Part shown: positions 1-5,657 of the stretch, in pieces | Layout of the letters: each line of letters starts with the position of its first letter | Numbering within the stretch: the first letter of the stretch is position 1 | NCBI GenBank assembly: GCA_012729935.1 | Contig: JAAYBY010000178.1 | Location: forward strand, 1-5,925 | Reading direction: 5' to 3' | DNA from: Clostridiaceae bacterium | GTDB taxonomy: Bacteria; Bacillota; Clostridia; Saccharofermentanales; UBA5734 | DNA: 5,925 nt | Notes under the pieces: generated by a model | Database searches by the model: none | Told to the model about the DNA's origin: nothing | Seen by the model: the letters and a program-made list of their open reading frames with translations, nothing else | Translations under genes and position numbers: made by a program

Positions 1-43
1 GAATCTAAATATATTCATATGAGGTAAAAAGAGGGTTGAGATT

Positions 44-109
44 ATGCCTGCCACTGAAGGCCGCGAGTGGATATACAATCCAAATCCAGTTCACCAGATA
101 ATTGAGTAG
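44..109 (+). CDS. Doubtful 21-codon ORF in the leader
   Basis: An ATG at 44 follows a GAGGG sequence at 31-35 and opens a 21-codon frame that stops with TAG at 107-109. The peptide starts MPATEGREW and ends HQIIE. It has no hydrophobic segment and I recognise no family. It could be a leader peptide for the lipoprotein gene, a remnant of an upstream gene, or chance. The purine-rich sequence before the ATG is the only positive evidence. Confidence 0.2.
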   Translation: MPATEGREWIYNPNPVHQIIE

Positions 110-131
110 AGGTATTATGGCTGATTGTACT

Positions 132-137
132 AGGAGG
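132..137 (+). promoter_or_regulatory. Ribosome binding site of the lipoprotein gene
   Basis: A perfect AGGAGG lies five bases before the ATG at 143. It fixes that start, which also gives a complete signal peptide. Confidence 0.85.
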
Positions 138-142
138 ATTTC

Positions 143-1660
143 ATGAAAAAATCAGTGCCAGCATTGCTGGCACTGCTGCTTACTTCACTGGTGGCATGTG
201 GCACCCCGACTTCGACAACATCATCACCAACAACATTGCCAACGCAATTATTAACACCAACGCAGACAGAAACGGAGCCGGTTAGCGTGGTGACCTTTGC
301 CGACCCGGCGCTTGAGGTGATAGTGCGTGGTGCGATGGGCAAATCCAGTGGTGATATTACGGTTGCGGAAGCGAAAACTGTGACATGTTTGAACCTCGCT
401 TATGAGGAGTGGCAGAAATACATATCGGGAAAAGAACCTATTAGCAGTATCGCCGGATTGGAGAACTTTACAAGCCTCGAAAGTATTGATTTATCCGGCA
501 ACACAATCACCGATATTACACCTCTGTCAGCTCTGACCAACCTAAAAGCATTGATTCTCACCGGCTGCGCGGTAGAAAACTATGCTCCGCTTGTCAGTTT
601 GACCAATCTGCGTGTCTTGATGTTGGATCATTCCACAATCGCAGACCCTACTCCGCTTTTAGCCCTCACTAGCCTAAAATGTCTATATCTTGAAGGCAGC
701 CAGATTGGTAACTACTTTCCGCTTGCGGAAATACGCGAAAACCTTGAACTCGCCGATTTTGATATAGCCTACACCCTTGCCGAACTTGGATTTACCTTCA
801 ACGATGGGGACAAACTGGCGTTGTATCAAACGGATAAGTGTGACATACGCATCAATCATCTCGAGTGGGGTAATCCGTCGAGACCAGATTGGGGCAATTG
901 CATCGTTGTGGTTACCGGCGCGGAGACTGGCTATAAAAATGCTATAGGCTTCTATCCTGAGCATAACGCCTACGTCGCGTGGCTTTTTGATGTAAACACT
1001 GAGGAAAATTATACCTATGTTTATGATCTCGATGAGCCAAACAGCTTTTCTGACCACGCCAGCCTGGAGGCAATTGTGCGGGAGGCCTTTGTTGATGTGG
1101 ACGAAGAAGATGTACTGTTCACCCCCTTTCGTTTCTTCGACAATATGATTCAGGAGGCATTAGGAATATCTGTCGAGATTCTTTATAACATGCCTTTTGA
1201 TGAAACTATCGCACTGCAATCACCGTATGAAAAACTCGGATTTGCATTTCTTGATTATAGGGGTACTTATACTTACAAGGAGGGCAGCATCGAGCTTTCC
1301 ATACATAAACCGCAATGGGATGATAATGTCGATGCTAAGAACAAGCTTGACTGGAATATGGGGTATATTGACTCCGATGTGAAGGGTTATCGGATGACAA
1401 TTCTGTATTTCGCTGAGAAGAATTTTTATATTATTTCTTTGGATAAGGACGCTACTGATATAAGATTTGACTATCACCCTGCCACGAATAAATTTGAATA
1501 TGACCCGCAAAGCATTGAGCCTTTCCGTTCGGTGCTCAACGAAACCTTTAGTTCGCAGGATAATGATTTTATGAAAATGCCAATGATTATCTTTAATGAT
1601 AACATTCAAGGTCGATTCGGCATGAGTATAGAGGAACTGTATGCACTGTCCATGAACTAG
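143..1660 (+). CDS. Secreted lipoprotein with leucine-rich repeats and a duplicated C-terminal domain
   Basis: A 505-residue exported protein, probably anchored to the outer face of the cytoplasmic membrane. It begins MKKS, has a hydrophobic core, and carries a lipobox Leu16-Val17-Ala18-Cys19, so Cys19 should be lipidated after signal peptidase II cleavage. Residues 20-46 form a Thr/Ser/Pro-rich linker. Residues 52-85 resemble the cap that precedes internalin-type repeats (FADPALEVIVR, then GDIT). Residues 109-196 are four 22-residue leucine-rich repeats of the internalin/SDS22 kind. The rest, about 212-350 and 362-502, is one domain present twice, with shared landmarks LGF-F, N-Y, a DN..Q motif and a final G-(I/M)-S-(I/V)-E-x-L-Y. 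I recognise no family for that domain. The repeats suggest protein binding at the surface; the partner is unknown. The gene has its own ribosome binding site, and 214 bases separate it from the glycosyltransferase gene, so a shared function is not implied. Confidence 0.93.
   Translation: MKKSVPALLALLLTSLVACGTPTSTTSSPTTLPTQLLTPTQTETEPVSVVTFADPALEVIVRGAMGKSSGDITVAEAKTVTCLNLAYEEWQKYISGKEPISSIAGLENFTSLESIDLSGNTITDITPLSALTNLKALILTGCAVENYAPLVSLTNLRVLMLDHSTIADPTPLLALTSLKCLYLEGSQIGNYFPLAEIRENLELADFDIAYTLAELGFTFNDGDKLALYQTDKCDIRINHLEWGNPSRPDWGNCIVVVTGAETGYKNAIGFYPEHNAYVAWLFDVNTEENYTYVYDLDEPNSFSDHASLEAIVREAFVDVDEEDVLFTPFRFFDNMIQEALGISVEILYNMPFDETIALQSPYEKLGFAFLDYRGTYTYKEGSIELSIHKPQWDDNVDAKNKLDWNMGYIDSDVKGYRMTILYFAEKNFYIISLDKDATDIRFDYHPATNKFEYDPQSIEPFRSVLNETFSSQDNDFMKMPMIIFNDNIQGRFGMSIEELYALSMN
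467..730 (+). repeat. Four internalin-like leucine-rich repeats in the lipoprotein
   Basis: Four consecutive 22-residue units (residues 109-130, 131-152, 153-174, 175-196) fit LTxLxxLxLxxxxIxxxxPLxx. The first unit has the usual Asn at the LxxN position (Asn120). The other three have Cys142, Ser164 and Ser186 there, so the asparagine ladder of typical internalins is mostly replaced. Residues around 101-108 (SSIAGLEN) look like the end of a degenerate preceding unit. Confidence 0.88.
776..1192 (+). repeat. C-terminal domain of the lipoprotein, copy 1
   Basis: Residues 212-350. Landmarks are LGFTF (215-219), IRI (235-237), NAYV (275-278), EAF (314-316), DNMIQ (333-337) and GISVEILY (341-348). 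They align with copy 2 at a nearly constant offset of 150-153 residues. The nucleotide sequences have diverged, so the duplication is old or one copy was recruited from a relative. Confidence 0.75.
1226..1648 (+). repeat. C-terminal domain of the lipoprotein, copy 2
   Basis: Residues 362-502. Matching landmarks are LGFAF (365-369), IEL (383-385), NFYI (427-430), ETF (467-469), DNIQ (486-489) and GMSIEELY (493-500). The order and spacing repeat those of copy 1, which supports a tandem domain duplication within one gene. Confidence 0.75.
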
Positions 1661-1765
1661 ACTCTTAGGTGATTAAGAAGAAAGCTGGAAAAGTACAATA
1701 TTCTATCGAACGACGTATCGAGGCAAATATTCCTGAAACAAATTGCTGAAATAATAACAGTCGAT

Positions 1766-1805
1766 TGTGATCTGATCAGGTTCACAGATCTGTTTGTGAT
1801 ACAAT
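1766..1805 (+). promoter_or_regulatory. Candidate extended -10 promoter and dyads upstream of crtQ
   Basis: TACAAT at 1800-1805 is preceded by TG one base upstream, giving the extended form TGATACAAT (1797-1805). No good -35 lies at 17-18 bases, as is common for extended -10 promoters. Just upstream is TGTGA (1766-1770), the palindrome CTGATCAG (1772-1779), TCACA (1782-1786), and a second palindrome CAGATCTG (1785-1792). These could be an operator, but I cannot name a regulator. Transcription would start near 1812 and leave a leader of about 60 bases before the ATG at 1875. Confidence 0.45.
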
Positions 1806-1861
1806 AGCGATGGATAGACATTAGACTTGAAAAAGCTGCGGAAGTGGTCCAGAAAGACTTT

Positions 1862-1866
1862 AGGAG
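1862..1866 (+). promoter_or_regulatory. Ribosome binding site deciding the crtQ start
   Basis: AGGAG lies eight bases before the ATG at 1875. The upstream in-frame TTG at 1827 would add 16 residues (MKKLRKWSRK...) but has no ribosome binding site and sits very close to the predicted transcription start, so ATG 1875 is preferred. Confidence 0.75.
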
Positions 1867-1874
1867 TTCTCGGC

Positions 1875-2993
1875 ATGACAGTGATCCTGATAGAGTTTTC
1901 CATTGTTCTGATTGGGCTGCTATTTACAGCCATACTGTTCTATCGATTGCCTGTATTACCCGCTGCAGATAAAAAACAAACTCAAATTCCAACTATATCG
2001 GTCATTATTCCGGCGCGTAATGAGGGAATGAATCTTTCCCTGTTACTGTCAGATTTAAGCAGACAAACGATACCCATACTGGAAATTATCTGTGTCGATG
2101 ACAACTCCACTGATGCAACGGCTGCTATTGCCATAAAACACGGTGCCGGACTTCTTTCAGCCGAAGCGAAACCAGACGATTGGGTCGGTAAAATATGGGC
2201 ATGTCAGAAAGGTGCTGATGCAGCTGCCGGTGAACTGCTTCTTTTTCTTGACGCAGATGTCAGGCTTGCTGAAAACGGCGTGCAGCTTCTACTGCAAGCA
2301 TATCTGAAATCTGCTGATACACTGTCTGTTCAGCCGTACCATGTCACCGAAAACAGCTATGAACAATTGAGTTTGCTGTTTAATCTGGTTCAGATTGGAG
2401 CCAACGGTGTTGGACTGCCACGCCCATTGGGCGTCGGATTGTATGGTCCTGTTATTCTGATGACAAAAGAAGATTATTACAAGGCGGGCGGTCATGAAGG
2501 CGTTAAGAGCTGTGTTGTCGAGGATATGGCACTGGGAGAGCAGCTAAGGAAAATCGATTTACCTTTCAATTTGTATCTCGGGAATCGATCTGTTTCGTTT
2601 CGTATGTATCCGGGTGGATTTCGCGATCTGTTCCAGGGTTGGATAAAAAACATGGCTACGGGTGCAATCAAGACGCCATTGCCTGTCTTTTTCATGATCT
2701 TTTTCTGGATTACTTCGTTGACGTCTGTGCCGATTCAATTAGTAAAATCCGCTGTTACATCCAATATGATCTGGTTGGCTATTTATGTAGTTCTCTATTT
2801 TACATGGGTTGTGGTGTTGTCGATTCTGACAAAACAGGTCGGCCGTTTTCAGCTCTGGGCAATTTTCTTGTATCCGATACCACTTGTTGTGTTTCTTGTC
2901 ATCTTTTTTGTATCCAGCTTCAGAAAGCTATTCAGACTGAAGGTTGTCTGGAAAGGGCGCGAGATCGAAATGGGCAAGAAGCCATGCGAATAA
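1875..2993 (+). CDS. crtQ: Membrane glycosyltransferase, CrtQ-like (family 2)
   Basis: A 372-residue inverting GT-A glycosyltransferase of family 2. Staphylococcal CrtQ transfers glucose to the carboxyl group of 4,4'-diaponeurosporenoate in staphyloxanthin synthesis. Visible features, in order: a membrane segment at 4-23, the nucleotide-sugar fold start SVIIPARNE (42-50), DDNSTD (75-80), the metal-binding DAD (126-128), GPV..MTKEDYY..GGH (191-207), an acidic ED pair (216-217) as candidate catalytic base, FRMYPGGF...GW (242-256), and three C-terminal membrane segments (about 268-290, 297-318, 327-348). LSVQPYH, FNL, TKEDYY, GGH, FRMY and VEWKGR-like VVWKGR (358-362) recall S. aureus CrtQ, whose length (about 375) also matches. 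The stop overlaps the start of the CrtO-like gene, so the two are co-translated. The acceptor here is inferred; a non-carotenoid lipid is possible because no carotenoid core gene is in view. Confidence 0.85.
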   Translation: MTVILIEFSIVLIGLLFTAILFYRLPVLPAADKKQTQIPTISVIIPARNEGMNLSLLLSDLSRQTIPILEIICVDDNSTDATAAIAIKHGAGLLSAEAKPDDWVGKIWACQKGADAAAGELLLFLDADVRLAENGVQLLLQAYLKSADTLSVQPYHVTENSYEQLSLLFNLVQIGANGVGLPRPLGVGLYGPVILMTKEDYYKAGGHEGVKSCVVEDMALGEQLRKIDLPFNLYLGNRSVSFRMYPGGFRDLFQGWIKNMATGAIKTPLPVFFMIFFWITSLTSVPIQLVKSAVTSNMIWLAIYVVLYFTWVVVLSILTKQVGRFQLWAIFLYPIPLVVFLVIFFVSSFRKLFRLKVVWKGREIEMGKKPCE

Positions 2994-3496
2994 TCTTTCT
3001 GCCGGATACCTGGACAATCGGATTGTGTTTTCTGGTCTGGACCGTCTTTCAAGTTGGAGCGGCACTGGTCTGTCTGGCGTTGCCCAATCGCTTTTTTAAT
3101 CCGGAAAAATTTATTTTTCGTGCACATTGCTTTGAACAGGAAGGAAGGATTTATGAACACTATTTCCGTGTTAAACACTGGAAATACCTGCTGCCGGACG
3201 GCGGTGCTGTCTGGAAAAAGCGCGGCTTTCGAAAGAGAAAAATCGATGATTTTTCGAAAGAATATTTAAATCAGTTTCTGATCGAATCGGCTCGCGGCGA
3301 ATTATCTCACTGGCTTGCCATTTTACCATTTTGGGCGTTTGGTTTTTTTACCCCGCCGATTGTCCCCTGGTTGATGTTAATCTATGCACTTCTCATTAAC
3401 ATTCCGTGCATTATGGCCCAGAGATATAATCGGCCCCGTGTGAAGCACATTCTCAATTTGTTAATCAAGAAGGGTAATAAAGAATCGGATGGATAA
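2984..3496 (+). CDS. crtO: Small membrane acyltransferase, CrtO-like
   Basis: A 170-residue protein resembling staphylococcal CrtO (about 165 residues), the glycosyl-4,4'-diaponeurosporenoate acyltransferase that esterifies the C6 hydroxyl of the glucose with a fatty acid in the last step to staphyloxanthin. It is unrelated to the carotene ketolase also called CrtO. Hydrophobic segments lie at about 11-33 and 111-144. Family signatures are visible: LPNRFF (33-38), KHWKYLLPDG (64-73), ESARGELSHWLAILP (101-115) and QRYNRPR (146-152) near the C-terminus. His65, Asp72, Glu106 and His109 are conserved-looking candidates for function, but I cannot assign catalysis. The ATG at 2984 lies inside the end of crtQ (10-base overlap, different frame), with only a weak GGCAAGAAG before it, so translation is probably coupled. 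A longer in-frame ORF upstream (from 2639) only shadows crtQ and is discounted. Confidence 0.85.
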   Translation: MRIIFLPDTWTIGLCFLVWTVFQVGAALVCLALPNRFFNPEKFIFRAHCFEQEGRIYEHYFRVKHWKYLLPDGGAVWKKRGFRKRKIDDFSKEYLNQFLIESARGELSHWLAILPFWAFGFFTPPIVPWLMLIYALLINIPCIMAQRYNRPRVKHILNLLIKKGNKESDG

Positions 3497-3563
3497 TCCG
3501 GTCGCAAATTGTCTGCTGTGATTGAAGCAAACCAACAGTTCGTTCGATGGGGTTAATCGTCAG

Positions 3564-4373
3564 TCAGGCGGTCATTTTCCGGATCATTTCAGCCATCTTG
3601 TCGATCGATTTAACCGGCATCAAGCGATAGAATTTATCCATCATCTTTGAGTCGCTGCCAACGAAGATTTTCAGCTTTCCTTTTTCAATGCCTTTGATAA
3701 TAATGTCGGCCGCAATATCTGGTTTTGTTGTCTTATGCATTGCACCGGACTTCTGCTGTGCTTGAGCATCACCCTTGTCCTCCATTGAGTTGACTGCGAT
3801 ATTTGTGTCGATCGCACCCGGAAAAACGACAGAGACATGGACCTTAGATCCTTTCATCTCGCCGTACAGGGCTTCTGTAAACAGCTTGACAGCTGCTTTG
3901 CTGGCGCCATAAACAGTTTGTCCCGGTACGGGCAAAAAGCCACCCATCGAAGATACATTCACAATGAAGGCATCCGTGTTCTGATTCAATACACGAAGCG
4001 TTGCGCGTGTTAAATTGAGCAAGCCGTAGAAATTGACACGCATAACTCGCTCAATGGCTGATTCAGACAAGTCCATAAATTTAACAAATGGCTGAATAAT
4101 GCCCGCGTTATTGATAATACCGTGCAAGTCCTGCAAATCACTTTTTACAGTGCCAGGAAGATCAGATGCCTTTTGATAATCAGAGATATCAACAACATAT
4201 GTTTTGATCAAATGTGGCTTGGATACCAGTGTTTTTGTCTCTTCAAGCGTTGTTTCGTTAATGTCACAAGCAGCTACTCTAACTCCCTTACGTGTCAGAT
4301 TCAGAGTCAATTCACGGCCCATGCCACTGCCTGCTCCGGTTACAATCAGTACTTTCCCGCTTAGATCGTACAT
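3564..4373 (-). CDS. Short-chain dehydrogenase/reductase (classical SDR)
   Basis: A 269-residue cytosolic oxidoreductase with a Rossmann fold, expected to interconvert an alcohol and a ketone or aldehyde with NAD(P)(H). All classical SDR signatures are intact: TGAGSGMG (12-19) for the dinucleotide, Asp62-Ile63 for the adenine ring, NNAG (88-91), and the catalytic set Asn114, Ser142, Tyr155, Lys159 in the YxxxK motif. PG (185-186) with Thr190 completes the nicotinamide side. Asp37 at the end of the second strand usually favours NAD over NADP. The tail (about 218-269, with KIFVGSDSKMMDKFYRLMP) is a common C-terminal extension in one uncharacterised SDR group. The substrate cannot be read from sequence. 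The start ATG (complement of 4371-4373) follows AGGTGA seven bases upstream. The gene converges on crtO with a 67-base gap and diverges from the merR gene. A role in lipid or ketone metabolism, or detoxification, is possible. Confidence 0.93.
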   Translation of the reverse strand: MYDLSGKVLIVTGAGSGMGRELTLNLTRKGVRVAACDINETTLEETKTLVSKPHLIKTYVVDISDYQKASDLPGTVKSDLQDLHGIINNAGIIQPFVKFMDLSESAIERVMRVNFYGLLNLTRATLRVLNQNTDAFIVNVSSMGGFLPVPGQTVYGASKAAVKLFTEALYGEMKGSKVHVSVVFPGAIDTNIAVNSMEDKGDAQAQQKSGAMHKTTKPDIAADIIIKGIEKGKLKIFVGSDSKMMDKFYRLMPVKSIDKMAEMIRKMTA

Positions 4374-4380
4374 ACAAAGG

Positions 4381-4386
4381 TCACCT
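4381..4386 (-). promoter_or_regulatory. Ribosome binding site of the SDR gene
   Basis: AGGTGA on the minus strand, seven bases before the ATG at 4373, supports that start. Confidence 0.7.
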
Positions 4387-4412
4387 CGTTCAATTTTGTT
4401 TGGTTATGTGTC

Positions 4413-4435
4413 ATTCAACACCCAAACGTTTGAAT
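4413..4435. promoter_or_regulatory. 23-base dyad near the SDR start
   Basis: ATTCAA (4413-4418) and TTGAAT (4430-4435) form an inverted repeat. A 10-base palindrome CAAACGTTTG (4423-4432) overlaps the right arm. It lies 40-62 bases upstream of the SDR start codon, where an operator for that gene could sit. No bound regulator is identified. Confidence 0.35.
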
Positions 4436-4453
4436 CGTTATCGGAATCAGTTC

Positions 4454-4479
4454 AATGCTGCTGTCCGGACAGCTGCATT
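4454..4479. repeat. 26-base near-perfect inverted repeat
   Basis: Twelve of the thirteen base pairs around the centre are complementary; the core is the palindrome GCTGTCCGGACAGC and the ends are AATGC / GCATT. There is no T-tract on either side, so it is not a standard terminator. It could be an operator for a dimeric regulator, or a stem in the SDR mRNA leader. Its centre is about 93 bases upstream of the SDR start codon. Confidence 0.6.
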
Positions 4480-4692
4480 CTTCAGGCCGCTCAATCATTC
4501 AACAACCGCCAATCAGAATGATTAGTCGATTGCTGAGCCTATGTTGTGCAATGATGATGAAATCAATCAGCAGGTAGATTGGTCTGTTTCAGGATAATGG
4601 TTATAGATCCTGAATAATTGGGTCAGATGACATAAAAAATTTAACATCATCATCATATCATTATTTGACTCAAATGTGAATTTAAAAGACAC

Positions 4693-4723
4693 TTGACCTT
4701 AACGTTGCGTCATGGTTTATGAT
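4693..4723 (+). promoter_or_regulatory. MerR-family promoter and operator of the merR gene
   Basis: The -35 TTGACC (4693-4698) and the -10 TATGAT (4718-4723) are separated by 19 bases. Such an over-long spacer is the hallmark of promoters that MerR-family activators untwist. Inside the spacer lies an imperfect dyad centred on 4706 (6 of 9 pairs over 4697-4715, core ACGTTGCGT). The position directly upstream of the merR gene implies autoregulation. Transcription should start near 4730, leaving a leader of about 70 bases. Confidence 0.75.
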
Positions 4724-4787
4724 GTATTCAATCAGGCTGCCTGAAAGACTGATTGTCAGATTTGATCGGCCATCAAAAGAAAACGAA

Positions 4788-4793
4788 AAGGAG
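4788..4793 (+). promoter_or_regulatory. Ribosome binding site deciding the merR start
   Basis: AAGGAG lies nine bases before the ATG at 4803. An upstream in-frame ATG at 4719 overlaps the -10 box and so would not be inside the transcript. Confidence 0.85.
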
Positions 4794-4802
4794 CAAATAT
4801 CT

Positions 4803-5561
4803 ATGTCAATCAGTATCAGTAAACTGGCGAAATTGTCTGGCGTGAGCACCAGAACGTTGCGCTACTACGACGAGATAGGTCTGCTGACGCCTGAACGCAT
4901 CAGCAGGAACGGCTATCGAGTATACGGACAAAAACAGATTGATCTGCTGCAGCAGATCATGTTTTATCGGGAGTTGGGTGTTGTGCTCGAGGAAATCAAA
5001 AAAATAATCTATGCCGATGACTACGAACCTTTATCTGCATTGCAGAAGCATCTCACAGACCTTCAATCAAAAAAAGATCAAATTGTGTGTCTGATCAAAA
5101 CAGTTGAACAAACAATAGCAGCAGCGAAAGGGGAAATAATCATGACGAACAAAGAGAAGTTTTCGGGGTTTAAAGCCAAATTGGTTGAGGATAATGAAAA
5201 GAAATTTGGACAAGAAATTCGTGAAAAGTACGGTGACGGCCAGGTTGATGCCAGTAATGCGAAGTTAATGGGGCTCTCTGCCGTCCAGTATGATCATGTC
5301 GAGTCCTTATCTCGGGAAATCAATGGCTCGTTAAAAAGGGCGTTTGATCAGGGCGATCCATCAAGTGAACTGGCACAAAAAACATGTGCGCTGCATAAAG
5401 AATGGATTTGCTATTTTTGGTCTGAGTATTCGAAGGAAGCGCACCTGGGTCTGGTGCAGACTTATGTGGATGATCCGCGTTTTCGAGCTTACTACGATGC
5501 GGTAGCAAAGGGGAGTGCTGGTTTTCTTTATCAGGCAATGAAGATATACTGTCAGGAGTAG
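4803..5561 (+). CDS. MerR-family transcriptional activator with TipAS ligand-binding domain
   Basis: A 252-residue DNA-binding regulator of the Mta/TipAL type. Members bind the long spacer of their target promoters and activate on binding a drug. Residues 1-70 are the winged helix-turn-helix: ISKLAKLSGVSTRTLRYYDEIGLL (5-28), then the wing RNGYRVYG (35-42). Residues about 76-112 form the dimerising coiled coil. Residues about 116-252 are the TipAS domain, recognisable from ALHKEWICYFW (196-206), the His at 214, and YVDDPRFRAYYD (221-232) followed by G..GFLYQA (237-245). Length matches Mta and TipAL (about 250). In TipAS thiopeptides bind covalently to a cysteine; Cys195 and Cys203 are near that region here, but I cannot say either is equivalent. 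Its own promoter has the 19-base MerR spacer, so autoactivation is likely. An in-frame internal start at 5142 may produce the ligand domain alone. The ligand is unknown; multidrug or peptide-antibiotic sensing is the usual role. Confidence 0.93.
   Translation: MSISISKLAKLSGVSTRTLRYYDEIGLLTPERISRNGYRVYGQKQIDLLQQIMFYRELGVVLEEIKKIIYADDYEPLSALQKHLTDLQSKKDQIVCLIKTVEQTIAAAKGEIIMTNKEKFSGFKAKLVEDNEKKFGQEIREKYGDGQVDASNAKLMGLSAVQYDHVESLSREINGSLKRAFDQGDPSSELAQKTCALHKEWICYFWSEYSKEAHLGLVQTYVDDPRFRAYYDAVAKGSAGFLYQAMKIYCQE
5127..5144 (+). promoter_or_regulatory. Candidate internal translation start inside merR (TipAS-only product)
   Basis: AAAGGGGA (5127-5134) lies seven bases before an in-frame ATG (5142-5144, Met114). 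Initiation here would give a 139-residue protein containing just the TipAS domain, beginning MTNKEKF at the end of the coiled coil. In Streptomyces the tipA gene makes the short TipAS protein (144 residues) in the same way. The match is positional; expression is inferred. Confidence 0.5.
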
Positions 5562-5609
5562 GTATACTCATGGTTATTCATCGAATTTGATCAGACCGGG
5601 AAAGCCGCC

Positions 5610-5638
5610 TTGACAGCACCGGTTCAATCGGGTAGAGT
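5610..5638 (+). promoter_or_regulatory. Sigma-A-like promoter downstream of merR
   Basis: A perfect -35 TTGACA (5610-5615), a 17-base spacer and TAGAGT (5633-5638, 4 of 6 with the key first, second and last positions kept). It would start transcription near 5645 and drive the small membrane protein through a leader of about 100 bases. Confidence 0.5.
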
Positions 5639-5657
5639 ACGAGAAAATAAAATAGAG

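Larger units (their letters stand above)
4374..4692. other. Divergent intergenic region between the SDR and merR genes
   Basis: This stretch of over 300 bases holds no convincing gene; the forward ORFs in it shadow the SDR gene or lack a ribosome binding site. It holds two dyads (4413-4435 and 4454-4479), a perfect 8-base inverted repeat AATCATTC / GAATGATT (4493-4500 and 4516-4523), and an AT-rich stretch with CATCATCATCAT before the merR promoter. I could not place a convincing SDR promoter on the minus strand. Confidence 0.6.

Noticed and set aside
1..27. Possible C-terminus of an upstream gene (frame 1 ends with TAA at 25-27)
   Set aside because: Only eight codons are visible and nothing distinguishes them from non-coding sequence.
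117..146. Nine-codon ORF whose stop overlaps the lipoprotein start (ATGA)
   Set aside because: It could couple translation, but the lipoprotein has its own perfect AGGAGG inside this ORF and such a short frame is easily due to chance.
683..1057. 124-codon minus-strand ORF inside the lipoprotein gene
   Set aside because: It is antisense to a gene with clear signal peptide and repeats, has no ribosome binding site of note, and resembles no family. The same applies to the minus-strand ORFs at 1220-1609 and 2849-3178.
1766..1786. CRP-like site TGTGA...TCACA
   Set aside because: The arms are 11 bases apart instead of the 6 needed for a CRP site.
1827..1874. TTG start adding 16 basic residues to the CrtQ-like protein
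   Set aside because: No ribosome binding site before the TTG and it lies only about 15 bases after the predicted transcription start. ATG 1875 has AGGAG at eight bases.
2639..2983. Upstream in-frame extension of the CrtO-like ORF
   Set aside because: The 115 extra codons lie fully inside the well-supported crtQ gene in another frame, and they are absent from the roughly 165-residue CrtO family.
4122..4525. Three forward ORFs overlapping the 5' part of the SDR gene
   Set aside because: They are antisense shadows of the SDR coding region and its leader; none has a good ribosome binding site or a recognisable domain.
4719..4802. Upstream in-frame ATG start for the merR gene
   Set aside because: It overlaps the -10 box of the gene's own promoter, has no ribosome binding site, and would add 28 residues before the standard MerR N-terminus.
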